NCBI GenBank assembly: GCA_032207245.1
Contig: CM063502.1
Coordinates: 131,542,373-131,606,372, forward strand
DNA: 64,000 nt
Reading direction: 5' to 3'
Source of the DNA: Pardosa pseudoannulata
Lineage: Eukaryota > Arthropoda > Arachnida > Araneae > Lycosidae
Within the stretch, counting starts at the first letter, position 1. Each line of letters begins with the position of its first letter. Positions 27,832 to 38,892 of the stretch are shown here, piece after piece. Below the pieces are notes generated by a model. It had not been told where the DNA came from. It ran no database searches and saw only the letters and a program-made list of their open reading frames with translations. The position numbers and the translations under genes are program-made.

Positions 27832-29066
27832 ATGTACAAGGTCTGTCTTGCTATGATGATTTGTAATCCAGCATCAGTCAGCTACCACATGGGAGAATGT
27901 ACATCATGTTCTGGGACTACAGAATTAAAAACCTTACTTGATGAAGCATTCTATGAAAATATGGTGGAAAAGGTCATTTTCAATCAGTGGATATCTGTTG
28001 ATAGGTGCTTTTTAGAAACAATACAAAAGTCAGCATCAGAATTTATTGACTTATTTTGTGAGAAAATATCTGTATTATTTTATCATGACTTTGTGGTGAA
28101 AAAACAAAAGAAAATTTAAAAGATTCAGAGTTTGTAGTTCTTCATTTTGTTGAAAATTACTTATTTGTTATACAGGATGAGGCCCAGAGCCACCACTAGA
28201 CTAATGCTCAAGCTTCAATTCACCCATTTATTTTATATTACAAAGGAAAGTTTGGAATTGACCACTTTACATACATTGTAATTTCAGACTGTTTGAAGCC
28301 CAATAAAGTAGCAGTTTACTGTTTTCAAAAGAAGCTTATTACTTTTTTGATAACAGAATTTTGATAACAAAAAAGTGCAAGGAAAATATTTTTTTTCTCA
28401 GATGGGTCAACTACACAATATATAAATAAGAAAAACTTTCCCGATTTATGCTTACATAAGGAAGATTTTGACATTGAGCAGAATGACATTTTTGGGCAAT
28501 TGTCATGGTAAAGGACCTTGTGATGGGTAGGAGGCACACTCAAAAGGTTAGCGGCTCGAGTAAGCCTACAACGACCATATAAAAATGAAATACTTACACC
28601 ACGACAACTTTTTAAATGGGCACAGGAATACATTTTACTTTTTCAACACAAAAGGAACCCATTTCTACAGCTATATTTCCAGATGACCAATTTAAAAATT
28701 CTTTTGCAATTCCTGGAACTCGGAAATAGGCTTTTATACCACCAGAATAAAAAACAAAAGTCTTTTTCATTTTCACAAGATTTATTGATGCAAACTGCAA
28801 TAGCATCACAATAAAAGCTTCTATTTGCTGATATAAATGGCTATGTTACTGCTTTTTATAATTGCAACTGGTGGCTTGCATTTATGTTAGAGAAAGAAGA
28901 GAAAAACTCTGAAGAAGTGAAAGTGACATTCCTTCACCTATCTGGACCATCACCAACTTATTTATATCTAGATAAGCCAGATATACTATCGATTCCAATT
29001 TCAGATGTTTTGTGTAAATTGAATCCTTTAACTCCAACAGGACGAAGTATATTCTTTCTGAAGTAG
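27832..29066 (+). pseudogene. Broken transposase of inner transposon
   Basis: Collinear pieces of one protein are readable on plus: 27832-28119, 28119-28364 (internal TAG), 28398-28814 with several frame changes, and 28836-29066. Recognisable segments in order are GECTSCSGTTEL, FVIQDEAQS, YIVISDCL, SDGSTTQY, CHGKGPCDG, GGTLKRLAARVSLQRPY, IPGTRK, YNCNWWLAF and TPTGRSIF. I recognise this order from a long protein common in arthropod and cnidarian genomes and thought to be transposon-encoded. The acidic SD and D-rich blocks would be candidate catalytic positions. The N-terminal half (usually present in the family) is absent, replaced by the left inverted repeat. At least four frameshifts or stops make it non-functional. 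Confidence 0.75.
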
Positions 29067-29788
29067 AAATTCTTAAAACACATGAAGCTTTCTACCAGTT
29101 CCAATTAAATAAGTAGCACTATCCATCAAAAGTACTGCACTTTAATGATTTTTCTTTATTTTAAAATCTCCACAAATGTTAAATGTACTATTTACTAGAG
29201 TATATGTCGATAAGGTATTGTGCAAACATTAATGCCATCCTATACAGCTGAGTTAGATTAAAAGTAATGAATGCATGTTCTCATTTTCGTTATTGCAATA
29301 GTAAATATATCAAACAAAAACCTTTTGTAGCTTGTGATCCCATTATGATCCCAACATGAAACTTTGAGGATTAATTAACAATAATATGAGCAATTTTTGA
29401 GATTTTTTTCAAAATTTTAAAAACTTGGCTTTTTGAGAAATTTAAATTTAAAATTTTAATTTAAATTTAAATTTTTCAAAAAAAATTCAAATAATCATGT
29501 GTCGTATATCATATGAAAGCCCATTAAAAAAGGTTTAAAATAACACCTTACACATATCTCTAGCTTAATTAGGTGAGTAGCAAGTGTAATTTAAAAGTAT
29601 GCTGATAGTGTATTTTTTAGACAAATCTGGCAACTTTAAAGCCTTATAACTCCCAAACCAGTTATTATTTGAACATAAGATTTGGGGGATTTTCTTTATA
29701 ACCATGAAGTCACTTACTATACCGAATTTAATCAAAATTGGAGGGGGTCGGGTAGAAACCTTGTGTTGATTTGGTATGGAATTACCCC
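29030..29788. repeat. Right long inverted repeat of inner transposon
   Basis: Inverted partner of the left arm. Its inner edge overlaps the last ~12 codons of the transposase remnant (TPTGRSIFFLK then TAG), so coding and terminal-repeat sequence overlap. The outer edge ends GGAATTACCCC next to TTAA at 29789-29792. Confidence 0.9.
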
Positions 29789-30340
29789 TTAATGAATTTA
29801 TCCAATAAAATCTTTAAATTGAATTTCTGAAAAACTGTGACTTTTGCTACACCACCACACTTCAACAGTCACAGCTGTGAAAATAATTTTTAGAATTTAA
29901 TTAGAATTTAACTGCATGTTTTTAATGATGTGGTGTATGTATTGAACCTCAGAATTATAAATATATTCATTTTGAGATGAGTTTTGGGCATTTATGTTAG
30001 GATTATATTTTTCTTGAATTTTTGCTCTAAACTACTTGATTGGCTATGTATAACTCATTTATGCTGTAGAATATTGTCATTGTGGAGGTTCAATGCATAC
30101 ATAATTGGTATATGTCTACGTTTATCCAAGTAAAAGTGATATGCTTTGCGTATTTTTTAGTTACGAGTGTTGGCGTAAAGTCAAAAAATGCTTATTTTTA
30201 CTCTATTTTTGCCAAGTTTTAAGACACTATACATATATTTATGTTTATTTCCAAATTTTTCTATGTTTAATAACCTATTACTTCAATAACAAAAAACCTT
30301 ATTTAAAAGTTTTGACTCCGAACGTTGTCGGTTACCTTAA

Positions 30341-31211
30341 GTGAAACTATATCATTTTGTTGAAAAAATAAGTGATCATAGCGTTTATAATTAAACAAAT
30401 AATTCAAAGTTTTTGATTGGGGTAATACATAAATTATTGTTTAATTATGCTGGAAATTTAATTTCTTTTGAACTTATTATGCTATTACCAGTACACATAT
30501 CATATAATGCCTTTTTAAATTAGTCTTCTTTCAGAAAATCTCTTTTTTATTTTACATTCTTCTAAAATAAATTTGTTCATTACGATTACAAGTTTTCTAT
30601 ACAAATGTTTTTAAGTGAAATCATTTTGATGTATTTTCCTTTAGAAAACCCGGTGATAAACTTTTTTTATTCCTATTAAAAAGATTTAGTTTTAACACTA
30701 ATGCTCTTTTTAGTAATTTTTCAAAGCCAGTCATTTTCAAATAACGTAAAGATCCTAAAGGCAATATTCTTAAGTGTATGACGTCATATGCTGAAAAGGT
30801 ATTTTGAAGAGGCAAAAAGTATTTGTTTCCTATGCGGTTTTAATTGAAGTTCTCCCTATACAAACATTTAAAACTAAAGCTAGAGGGTATGTTGAAGTGG
30901 AAAGATATAACCAAAATTAAAAATACAAGTAAATGGCTAAGTAAATTAAAGCTGTTTGAATTTAAAAACAATTAAAGAAGTAAATGGATTTTATTATTGA
31001 CAAATTGTATTACGGACTAAAAAGGTATACATACAAACTCTATAAAGTAAAAAAAAAGCCTTCATTAAAAAATTTCCGAGTGAAATGTTGGATGATAGTT
31101 TAAGAGAGGGCTGTTAGCATTTAAAATTGTGCGATGAGTGTCACCAGCAAATGTTGTTATTTAAAATGAATATTAATTAAGGTGTTGTACCAAATTTTTA
31201 TGCTGACATAT
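30341..31211. other. AT-rich noncoding stretch
   Basis: Host flank of the nested transposons. Nothing recognised. Confidence 0.5.
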
Positions 31212-31900
31212 TCGAACCTAAATGAATATTGATTTTATTCTAATAAAATATCAAAATAATGATCCACACTTAATTTATTCGTATAGCCATAACAAGCATC
31301 TGTGTGAAGTACATTTGGGGAGTCTGCATTAGATCAGCTTATGAATATTCTACTGTGCATAAAAACTGGTGTAATAAACCCTATTACACACCTATCCATA
31401 GTGACTATAGATATAGTCAGGGAGTAATCCCTTTTCAATATCATAGCCCATAGACTGGAATGTTACATCTGCATGGACGTTATAACAGTTTAGAATCATC
31501 TGTAAGCCATTGGTTCGTATATAATTACTCTGAACGTACAATGAGTTAATGTGTCGAACCTAAATGAATATTGATTTTATTCTAATAAAATATCAAAATA
31601 ATGATCCACACTTAATTTATTCATATAGCCATAACAAACATCTCTATGAAGTGCACTTGGTGAGTTTGCATTAGATCAGCTTATGAATATTCTACTGTGC
31701 ATAAAAACTGGTGTAATAAACCCTATTACACACCTATCCATAGTGACTATAGGTATACACAGGGATTAATCCCTTTTCAATATCTTAGCCTATAAACTGG
31801 AATGTTACAGCTGCATGGACGTTAGAACAGTTTGGAAATCGTCTGTAATAAATTGGTTCGTATATAATTAGCCTGAACGCACAATAAGTTATATATTATG
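31212..31900. repeat. 342-bp tandem dimer
   Basis: Two head-to-tail copies, 31212-31553 and 31554-31900, start with TCGAACCTAAATGAATATTG and agree closely throughout, with scattered substitutions and a few small indels. Each contains a short hairpin, GGTGTAATA against TATTACACACC. No open frame or terminal inverted repeat is present. A two-unit satellite remnant or an old local duplication is likely. Confidence 0.9.
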
Positions 31901-32679
31901 TCGTGAAAAAAATAAACATTAAAGTGAAATTGTAGTGCCCTAATCCCTAATCTACATGAAAAACAAGAATCTCGATGTTTGTGCTCATTCGAATAAGTTT
32001 TCATTACAGAGTTTTGATATTCCTTTTAGAAATGCCATTGTAATCATTTTAGTTTAGTAGTAAAGCTGTTCCTTTTTCATCATTTTTGAATATAGGACAT
32101 GCAAATAAATATTCTAATTATGTAAAGGAACGGTGATTGCATTAAAAAATCGTTTTAATCTATTTCTTGTAATGTAAATAATATTGATAGGAAGTGATAT
32201 CATACTTCAAACATTGTATTACACTTAATTATTGTAGAAATAAACACTTAACACTTAATTATTGTAGAAATCGTGAATTAATGAGCGTATCAACTATTTA
32301 TGCCTAAATATTTCCAAAGTTAAAAAATAAATATTTTAAGGATTTATTCATAGGATATCATGAATTTTGATTTACAATGTAACTAATATAAATACTTTCC
32401 AGATAACTAATAATTATCTTATATAATAAATCCTAAATTCAAAATTATAAGGGATAATTACATTCTTAGGCTAGTGTTCAAGCTATCTAATCGCTTTTGT
32501 TCTAAATCTCCTCTAACTGTATATAACGTCAAACGAGCAATTCATATACAAGATTTATGCAATTTATCTATTCACGCTTCCCTCTGTTTTAGGAAGTCCA
32601 ATTTATTTCGCTTACCAAAACTATTTGTAGAGCACTTTAATAACCATACTTTGCTTATTGGAATGTCTTAGAGAATATA
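31901..32679. other. AT-rich noncoding stretch
   Basis: A 30-bp-period direct repeat (ACACTTAATTATTGTAGAAA, twice) lies at 32221-32270. The frame at 32474-32671 (plus) has no recognisable motif. Confidence 0.55.
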
Positions 32680-33031
32680 ATCAAGAGCCTAAATATTATG
32701 ACTACCTGTCAATAACGAGTTGGCTCGCCTTTGGCGCGCAACACAGCTTCAACTCGCCTTGGCTTGGATGCCACAAGTCTTTGGTAGATTGCCGGTGACA
32801 GATTGTACCAGATGTTTAAACAACGGTTACACAAATCCCAGATATTCCGAATTGGTGGCCTTTGAACTCTGAGCTGCCGTCCGATGACATCCCAAATATG
32901 TTCTATCGGATTGAAATCCAGTGAGTTAGGCGTCCAGTACATTAACTGGAATTCAGCATCATTTTCCTGCCTTCCAAGTCATCCAGGCGAGTTCATTGCA
33001 AAATGTAGGGGTGGTCATAATGTTTTGAGTA
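32680..33031 (-). mobile_element. Deleted Tc1/mariner-type element
   Basis: Imperfect terminal inverted repeats, TAAATATTATGACTACC near 32690-32706 and GGTGGTCATAATGTTTTGAG at 33010-33029, bracket a transposase C-terminus. A TA lies outside the right end, matching the TA target of this superfamily. At about 350 bp against the usual 1.2-1.7 kb, most of the interior is missing. Exact ends on the left are uncertain by several bases. Confidence 0.75.
32709..32978 (-). pseudogene. Tc1-like transposase C-terminal fragment
   Basis: The minus-strand frame encodes the C-terminal end of a Tc1-type DDE transposase. It has the family motif WTPNSLDFNPIEHIWDVIGR (consensus WPxxSPDLNPIEHxWD), which carries the last catalytic acidic residue, and ends at GEPTRY (usually GHTRY) with its natural stop at 32709-32711. 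A TGA at 32979-32981 closes the frame upstream. The DNA-binding domain and the first two catalytic residues are absent, so it cannot be active. It likely arose by internal deletion of the parent element. Confidence 0.85.
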
Positions 33032-34371
33032 TAGTAACTTTCAGGAATTCAAGTCTTATTCCTATAATGTCTCCTATATATTTCAGAAATTACTATTAAA
33101 TAATGGATTTTACTTAAATTTTAACATATCAAAAGCTGAAGAATCTCATTTTTTACATGTGTCACCTTTTTCACGTATTTCTATTTATATTACACATAGT
33201 ATTATAGCACACAGGAATCGGATAGAATGTGAAAACTGAATGATAAATAATTGTTTTTATGAATTTATACAAGATTAATCACGGTATATTATATTTATAA
33301 AAAATACTCATTGGCAAAATAGTAAATTCAGCGTAACAAAAATTATAAGCAATATTCGACAACATTCAGAATATTATTCATAACATAAATTTATACATAA
33401 TTTATTATTTTTTATAACATATTTAATATAATATTCAGAGAATTTTGCCTATGTTAGGTGCTTGGTGAATATATGCAGAATAAAAGATTCTAAGTATATA
33501 TAAACTATTTAGTAACACCACTGTACTGCTTTTTACTACATTAGTAAATATTTTTCTCTAAAGTTTCATTAGTTTAAATAATTTGTTTTGAAATAAAAAT
33601 ATGAATTGCAAGTATATAAGTAGATCAATTTGTATGCATATTTAATTTATTTAAAACTAAAAAACTGGTGCTTAAAATGTTTTAAATAAAGTTTGGCATA
33701 TACATAATTTAGGTAAAAATGAATAGCTTAAAAGGAAATGTTTCTCCTAAATTCAGATGTTGTAAAAGAAACAAAACTTCTTCGGTCCATTTTTCCATGA
33801 AAATATTATACGTGCTTCAAAAAATTCTTACACTTAGTAATGTGATATTTGTAATTTTTGGTAAACAAATATTCTTTGAATGTTTTTATACTCCAATTAT
33901 TCTTTGAACAAAAGTTAGTTTATTTAACTATTTGTATCAAACAATTTGAAAATATTTCCTAAAATGTTAGTATTTATCATATCAATCATGTTAGAATATT
34001 TAAAAGAATTTATATTATAACATTAATAATTTATTTAAAGAAAGGCATATTTTCTAAAAAAAACATTTGCTTATTTCTTATAAATATTGTAAATTGCTTT
34101 ACCTATAAAATTTAAAACTATTTCTGAGAGAAATCTACATCTGTTGTTTCTAGGATTTTTTTAAATTTAACAAATCCGAATCTTGTATTAGTAATATTAA
34201 AGTGTATTTGATCAAGAGATAAATGAAATTTAATACGGACAGTGAACTTAGTATAAGCATTTGTTAGAAGTTTTATAAGCAAATTGTAAAAGAATAATGC
34301 TATATCCTTACCATGCAAAAACTAATATAATATATGTTTTTTTAACACATTTATGTTTTTATATTTTTCAG
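33032..34371. other. AT-rich noncoding stretch
   Basis: No feature recognised. Frames at 33719-33907 (plus) and 34118-34318 (minus) lack motifs. Confidence 0.5.
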
Positions 34372-34460
34372 TTAATGAAAATTCTAGAATCATTTGGAAA
34401 AAGGACAACAAAGGCTACAAGAAAATGAAAATAAATATAAGGATTATCTCTGAAAGTTAA
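34372..34460 (+). CDS. Candidate short terminal exon
   Basis: A pyrimidine-rich tract ending in TATATTTTTCAG at 34360-34371 is a good splice acceptor. It is followed by 28 codons open to TAA at 34458-34460 in one phase, or 18 codons to TGA at 34426-34428 in another. Both products are short, Lys-rich and unrecognised. No matching upstream donor was established. In AT-rich DNA such acceptors arise by chance, so this is only a lead. Confidence 0.18.
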
Positions 34461-34639
34461 CGCGCTAACACCGTATCTAAAATTTCATTTTACATTGTTT
34501 CTGATGCTGACACCAGCTTTGTACTTTATTTTAGTGTCATTTTAAATGCTGTTTATGTATATATATGACGTGATCCAGTGTTAATGCGAATAGAATAATT
34601 AGTCTTTCTTAGTAAAAACACTTCTTTATTTAATATGGG

Positions 34640-34865
34640 ATTTCCGTATCAGGTGTCGCTTGCTCCATTTTCATTTATTCGTGGCGAAGTTAAGCATGGA
34701 ATGTGGTGACAGTTCCATGCACACGCGCTAACTGATTCATCTCGCTTGATTAGTCATCCACTTCCTGTGAAATATCTCTGCGCTTGACCGCATTACTCCA
34801 GAAGGTTACGCAAGCGTGGGTCTTTTTCATTTATTTTATTACTATAAAAGGGTTCCCTTTTAAAA
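34640..34865 (+). promoter_or_regulatory. GC-richer promoter-like block
   Basis: A block of distinctly higher GC ends in a canonical TATA box, CTATAAAAGGG (34842-34852). Downstream comes AT-rich DNA and the TA array at 34913. No coding frame follows at once. It may be a host promoter or the U3 region of an LTR. No flanking duplication was found. Confidence 0.25.
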
Positions 34866-34912
34866 ATCGTTTATAACTCACGTAATTTCCAACTACCCTT
34901 TTTTAGACCTGG

Positions 34913-34914
34913 CA

Positions 34915-34983
<69 letters not shown>
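34913..34983. repeat. (TA)n microsatellite
   Basis: About 35 TA units with one GTA interruption near the start. Confidence 0.95.
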
Positions 34984-36998
34984 TTATTAAATACCTTTCC
35001 TTTTACAAAATATATTTAAGTCCGTATACGGAGATGCCTTAGCAAAGAATTAAAAAAGAAATGAATATCCATCTCGTTTGGTATTAAACATTTATATGGA
35101 GTCATTGAAGCTTTAAGGCGCAAGGAAACACATCCTATGATCTTTATATTTGGCTTAGAAACTTATACCAAAGTAAAAAGTCCTATATGCAAGGTTTAAC
35201 ATACCTTGCAGTGCAGCTTACATTGTTTGGCTTTAGGTTAAGGCATGATTTTCACCGCTGATTTAAGCGAATAATTTCTCCCTCGAAAAAATCCACTGGC
35301 AAGGGATGGGCTTTTATTATTCGTACAATGAATTATTACTATTTTCATTGAGAACAGACTTTTCTGATGAAAAAGCCTTTATGGGTCGCTTTGGCACTGC
35401 ATTTTATTGCGGCGGGGAGCATAATTTATGTACAATATACTGCCTAAAATGTCCGAAAGTTTTCTATTTTAGACGTTTTGTTGGATATCTAGACAAATAC
35501 TTGAAGAATTATAATACAACTCTAAAGCTGTAAAAAACATACTTCACATATGATTATGCAACTATTTTAATGGAATGAGTGATTGTAAAAAAACAAGATT
35601 TCAAAATACCACGTATGAAGTTCTTCAAATTTAAATTATAATATCTACTTCTCTTATAAATGATGGTTATCATACTTTACTATTAAATGTACTTTGTAAA
35701 AATGTGAAATTGTCAAATTAATTTTATTTTTGTAATTATGCAGTAACACAGGATAAATGTATATATTTTTTGGATACGAACTTGAATGGAATGTCTCCTG
35801 TCGCTCTTTATGTTAAGTTATATTAAGTATTTCTGTGAGAATTGCATTTCTGATCCTATAAGGGTGCTCGTATAAAGAACATAGAGAACAAAATATAGAG
35901 GATTCTTAAAGAAACTGAAATTTTTCCAATAGTTTTTTTATACCATGCAGAGTTTTAAATTAAATGACTCAAGCCATTTCAGCTAGGCTAGAGAAAGACA
36001 ACACAAGGCTTTCAGCTAGGCTAGACAACACAAGTTATATAACGATAAACTAACTCTAGAATCGGTGCCAACTTCATTATACCAAAATTCATATGCGTTT
36101 CCTGCTTTCTAAAAAATATTCTTTACATTTTCTAATATTACATAAATAACAGGTCATTTAAATATCATTAAGTAGGTACTCATTAGTTTTCTGTTTAGAA
36201 ATTTAATATCTAATGAGTCATTCTTACTCAAAAACACCCGTTATTGAGTAGAAGAATTAGAAAAATTCGAAATTTTGAAAGTGGAAGCATAAAAATCCCA
36301 AGCACTTGTGATACCATTATGTCGAAAATTTAGTATTCAAATTGTCAAGATAAATTTTGAGTCTGAAGCTTGTGCAGTTTACATTCAAAAACCTTAAAAC
36401 TTGTCTAAAAGTATATGACAAATATGATATCCTCAAGGTCTTGGATGTGTTTGTTTTGTGTGATTTTACTTGCTTATACATTGATATTTATTATTTTATT
36501 TTTAAAATGTTAAATTTTCGATGTTATACAAACACTGAGCAATTAACTTTATGTCACAATAGTTATTGTTTAAGTAAGAATGTTTCACCTTCGTTAAGAA
36601 TAAGACAGCTTGTTATTTAAAAATAGTAATAAGCTGCATAATAGATGGAATTTTATAACGTAGAAGTTCATCTTAGAAATTACAATTGAGAAAAACCTAA
36701 ATGCGCTTCATCGACTAAGATTAATCATTCATTCGAACTTTTTACCAGACTAAATCCTAAACCCTGTATTTACATTTAAACGTACTAGTACAGTATTACT
36801 GGAAAATGAAAATATGTCTTGTGTAGTATTTCTACAAGAAATGGGACTAGTATAGACTATCTTTGGTACAATAACAGCAATTATGATTTAGTATCCTGAG
36901 ACAACTTAAGCTATTTTCTGACAAAATTACTATCCAAAATATAAAAGAATGATCTTATTTATAAGTAATATAGTGTATATTTGAGATAATATAGAGTT
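34984..36998. other. AT-rich noncoding stretch
   Basis: A 33-bp-period direct repeat (TTTCAGCTAGGCTAGA, twice) lies at 35977-36034. Frames at 35306-35533 and 36357-36620 (plus) have no recognised domain. Confidence 0.5.
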
Positions 36999-38481
36999 TA
37001 AGCAATGCATTTATAACTGAAACAGTATTTCTTCACATTAAAAAGTAACCATAAAATCATAAAGAAATTAAAAAATAAGTAATTATTGAATTTGAAACCT
37101 CTTGGTTTTATCTTTATCATAGAAATTATACACAATCGAGATAGATAGGGCATAGTAAAGTTTTTAACGTCCCTTTTTTCACAAACGTTGATCATAGACA
37201 TATAATTCTAATTACAAAAACGTTTCAAATAAGATAAGCATTCATTTTATGGTATTTTTAAATTTAAAAATTCATTTTTGAGACAATTGCAAAATCGAAA
37301 TAAATTATTACGCTACCCTGTTCCTTATTTTTATATTCAGTTTGTTGCAATGTACATACAACCTATACACCAGTGTTCGTTACAAGGGGGAAACACAGAA
37401 TGAATATAATACCTTATATAGATTCAGACATTTATTCTATACATTTATTTACAAAAATACTTGGTTTAACATAATCAATCATTTATATTTTCTATTTACA
37501 GACTAATTATCCCACATCACTTTATAAGAAATTATTATTATTAACAGAGGCCTAAGTCAAAGGACTATAAATATTATTTATAAATTACCTCCATTGAAGT
37601 CACCGGGGAGCAGGCAGGGGCTTTTCTCACGGGCATACGGGACGAGTTGGTGATGTTGAGCGGGGCGGTGTCAGTCCGGGCGCACGGGACGAGCTCGTGC
37701 TAGTGGATTCTTGTTCCACTTCTCTTGACTGCCCACTTCTAAGCAATGCATTTATAACTGAAACAGTATTTCTTCACATTAAAAAGTAACCATAAAATCA
37801 TAAAGAAATTAAAAAATAAGTAATTATTGAATTTGAAACCTCTTGGTTTTATCTTTATCATAGAAATTATACACAATCGAGATAGATAGGGCATAGTAAA
37901 GTTTTTAACGTCCCTTTTTTCACAAACGTTGATCATAGACATATAATTCTAATTACAAAAACGTTTCAAATAAGATAATCATTCATTTTATGGTATTTTT
38001 AAATTTAAAAATTCATTTTTGAGACAATTGCAAAATCGAAATAAATTATTACGCTACCCTGTTCCTTATTTTTATATTCAGTTTGTTGCAATGTACATAC
38101 AACCTATACACCAGTGTTCGTTACAAGGGGGAAACACAGAATGAATATAATACCTTATATAGATTCAGACATTTATTCTATACATTTATTTACAAAAATA
38201 CTTGGTTTAACATAATCAATCATTTATATTTTCTATTTACAGACTAATTATCCCACATCACTTTATAAGAAATTATTATTATTAACAGAGGCCTAAGTCA
38301 AAGGACTATAAATATTATTTATAAATTACCTCCATTGAAGTCACCGGGGAGCAGGCAGGGGCTTTTCTCACGGGCATACGGGACGAGTTGGTGATGTTGA
38401 GCGGGGCGGTGTCAGTCCGGGCGCACGGGACGAGCTCGTGCTAGTGGATTCTTGTTCCACTTCTCTTGACTGCCCACTTCT
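36999..38481. repeat. 741-bp tandem duplication, near identical
   Basis: Positions 36999-37740 recur at offset 741 as 37740-38481. By eye the only difference is G at 37238 against T at 37979. The junction carries a few bases of microhomology (TTAA/TCTAA). Each copy contains AT-rich flank plus a GC-rich block (37605-37740 and 38346-38481) from the neighbouring LTR-like segment. The near identity implies a very recent duplication or an assembly artefact. Confidence 0.95.
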
Positions 38482-38648
38482 AACTCTCAGCTCTCACTTC
38501 GTTTCCAAAAAAACTTCACCTAGGTCCCAACGCCCCTCCTTTTCTTGTTATCCAATCCCTTCCTTCGGGAAAATTTTCCCACATCAAATGCCCTTCGGGA
38601 GTGCAGGTGGGCTCATTAAAGTAGCCCCTTTTTGTTCAAGCTGACATT
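38116..38648 (-). mobile_element. Candidate LTR, minus orientation
   Basis: Read on minus, the block begins TGTAATGTCAGC, has a GC-rich first half, then AT-rich sequence with polyadenylation-like motifs (AATAAATG, GAATAAATG) and ends near CCCCCTTGTAACGAACA. TG...CA termini and a GC-rich U3 followed by an A/T-rich R-U5 fit a Ty3/Gypsy LTR, and the same ordering is seen in the solo LTR at 48185-49286. No target duplication matches, perhaps because the tandem duplication disrupted one end. A host gene 3' region is the alternative. Confidence 0.3.
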
Positions 38649-38892
38649 ACATTTTTGACCCTGCTCCCATAATTCACGCTTACAGTTCTGTGCGAGCTTG
38701 ACCGTTATGCTGCCATTCCGTGAAGTATCCTCTCTGCAGGGGTCCCTAAACTTGACGTACATAATTGGGGTCTTAAATTCGTCAAGGAAAATCCTCCCAC
38801 GGCTATGCATGCACGTGCAACTCACCGTGAAAAAGTACCTCGGTACACAGTTAAAATTGAAACTTGTCCTAAGAACCCTAACACTAAATTAA
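38616..38892 (-). CDS. Unidentified open segment, GC-rich
   Basis: A minus-strand frame of about 90 codons ends with TAG at 38616-38618, inside the LTR-like block. The encoded segment is Cys- and Lys-containing (for example RNGSITVKLAQNC and KRELWEQGQKC) without a recognised domain. The opposite strand is also open here, including the frame at 38698-38892, so coding direction is uncertain. It may be the 3' end of a retroelement ORF abutting its LTR. Confidence 0.25.

Larger units (their letters stand above)
26956..29792 (+). mobile_element. Inner DNA transposon with long inverted repeats
   Basis: Nearly identical inverted arms of roughly 0.76-0.78 kb flank a degraded transposase. The outer ends read TTAGGGTTATTCC on the left and GGAATTACCCCTTAA on the right, so a TTAA target copy is intact on the right and altered (TTAG) on the left. 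The TTAA target suggests a Kolobok- or piggyBac-like mechanism, but the superfamily is not firmly assigned. The element sits inside the outer TTAA element, so it is the younger insertion. Confidence 0.8.
26644..30340. mobile_element. Outer TTAA-target DNA transposon (interrupted)
   Basis: A perfect 14-bp inverted repeat, TTAAGGTAACCGAC at 26644-26657 and GTCGGTTACCTTAA at 30327-30340, bounds the region. It reads as a TTAA target duplication plus 10-bp terminal repeats, as in piggyBac or Kolobok-type elements. Removing the inner insertion (26956-29792) leaves about 0.85 kb of AT-rich sequence with no recognised transposase, so the outer element would be non-autonomous. The two flanks (26658-26955 and 29793-30326) are unrelated to each other beyond the termini. 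Confidence 0.65.

Noticed and set aside
28325..28809. Minus-strand frames of 102 and 65 codons
   Set aside because: They are antisense to the decayed transposase, whose recognisable motifs are on plus.
32474..32671. Plus-strand frame upstream of the Tc1 fragment
   Set aside because: No family resemblance; it does not belong to the transposase, which is on minus.
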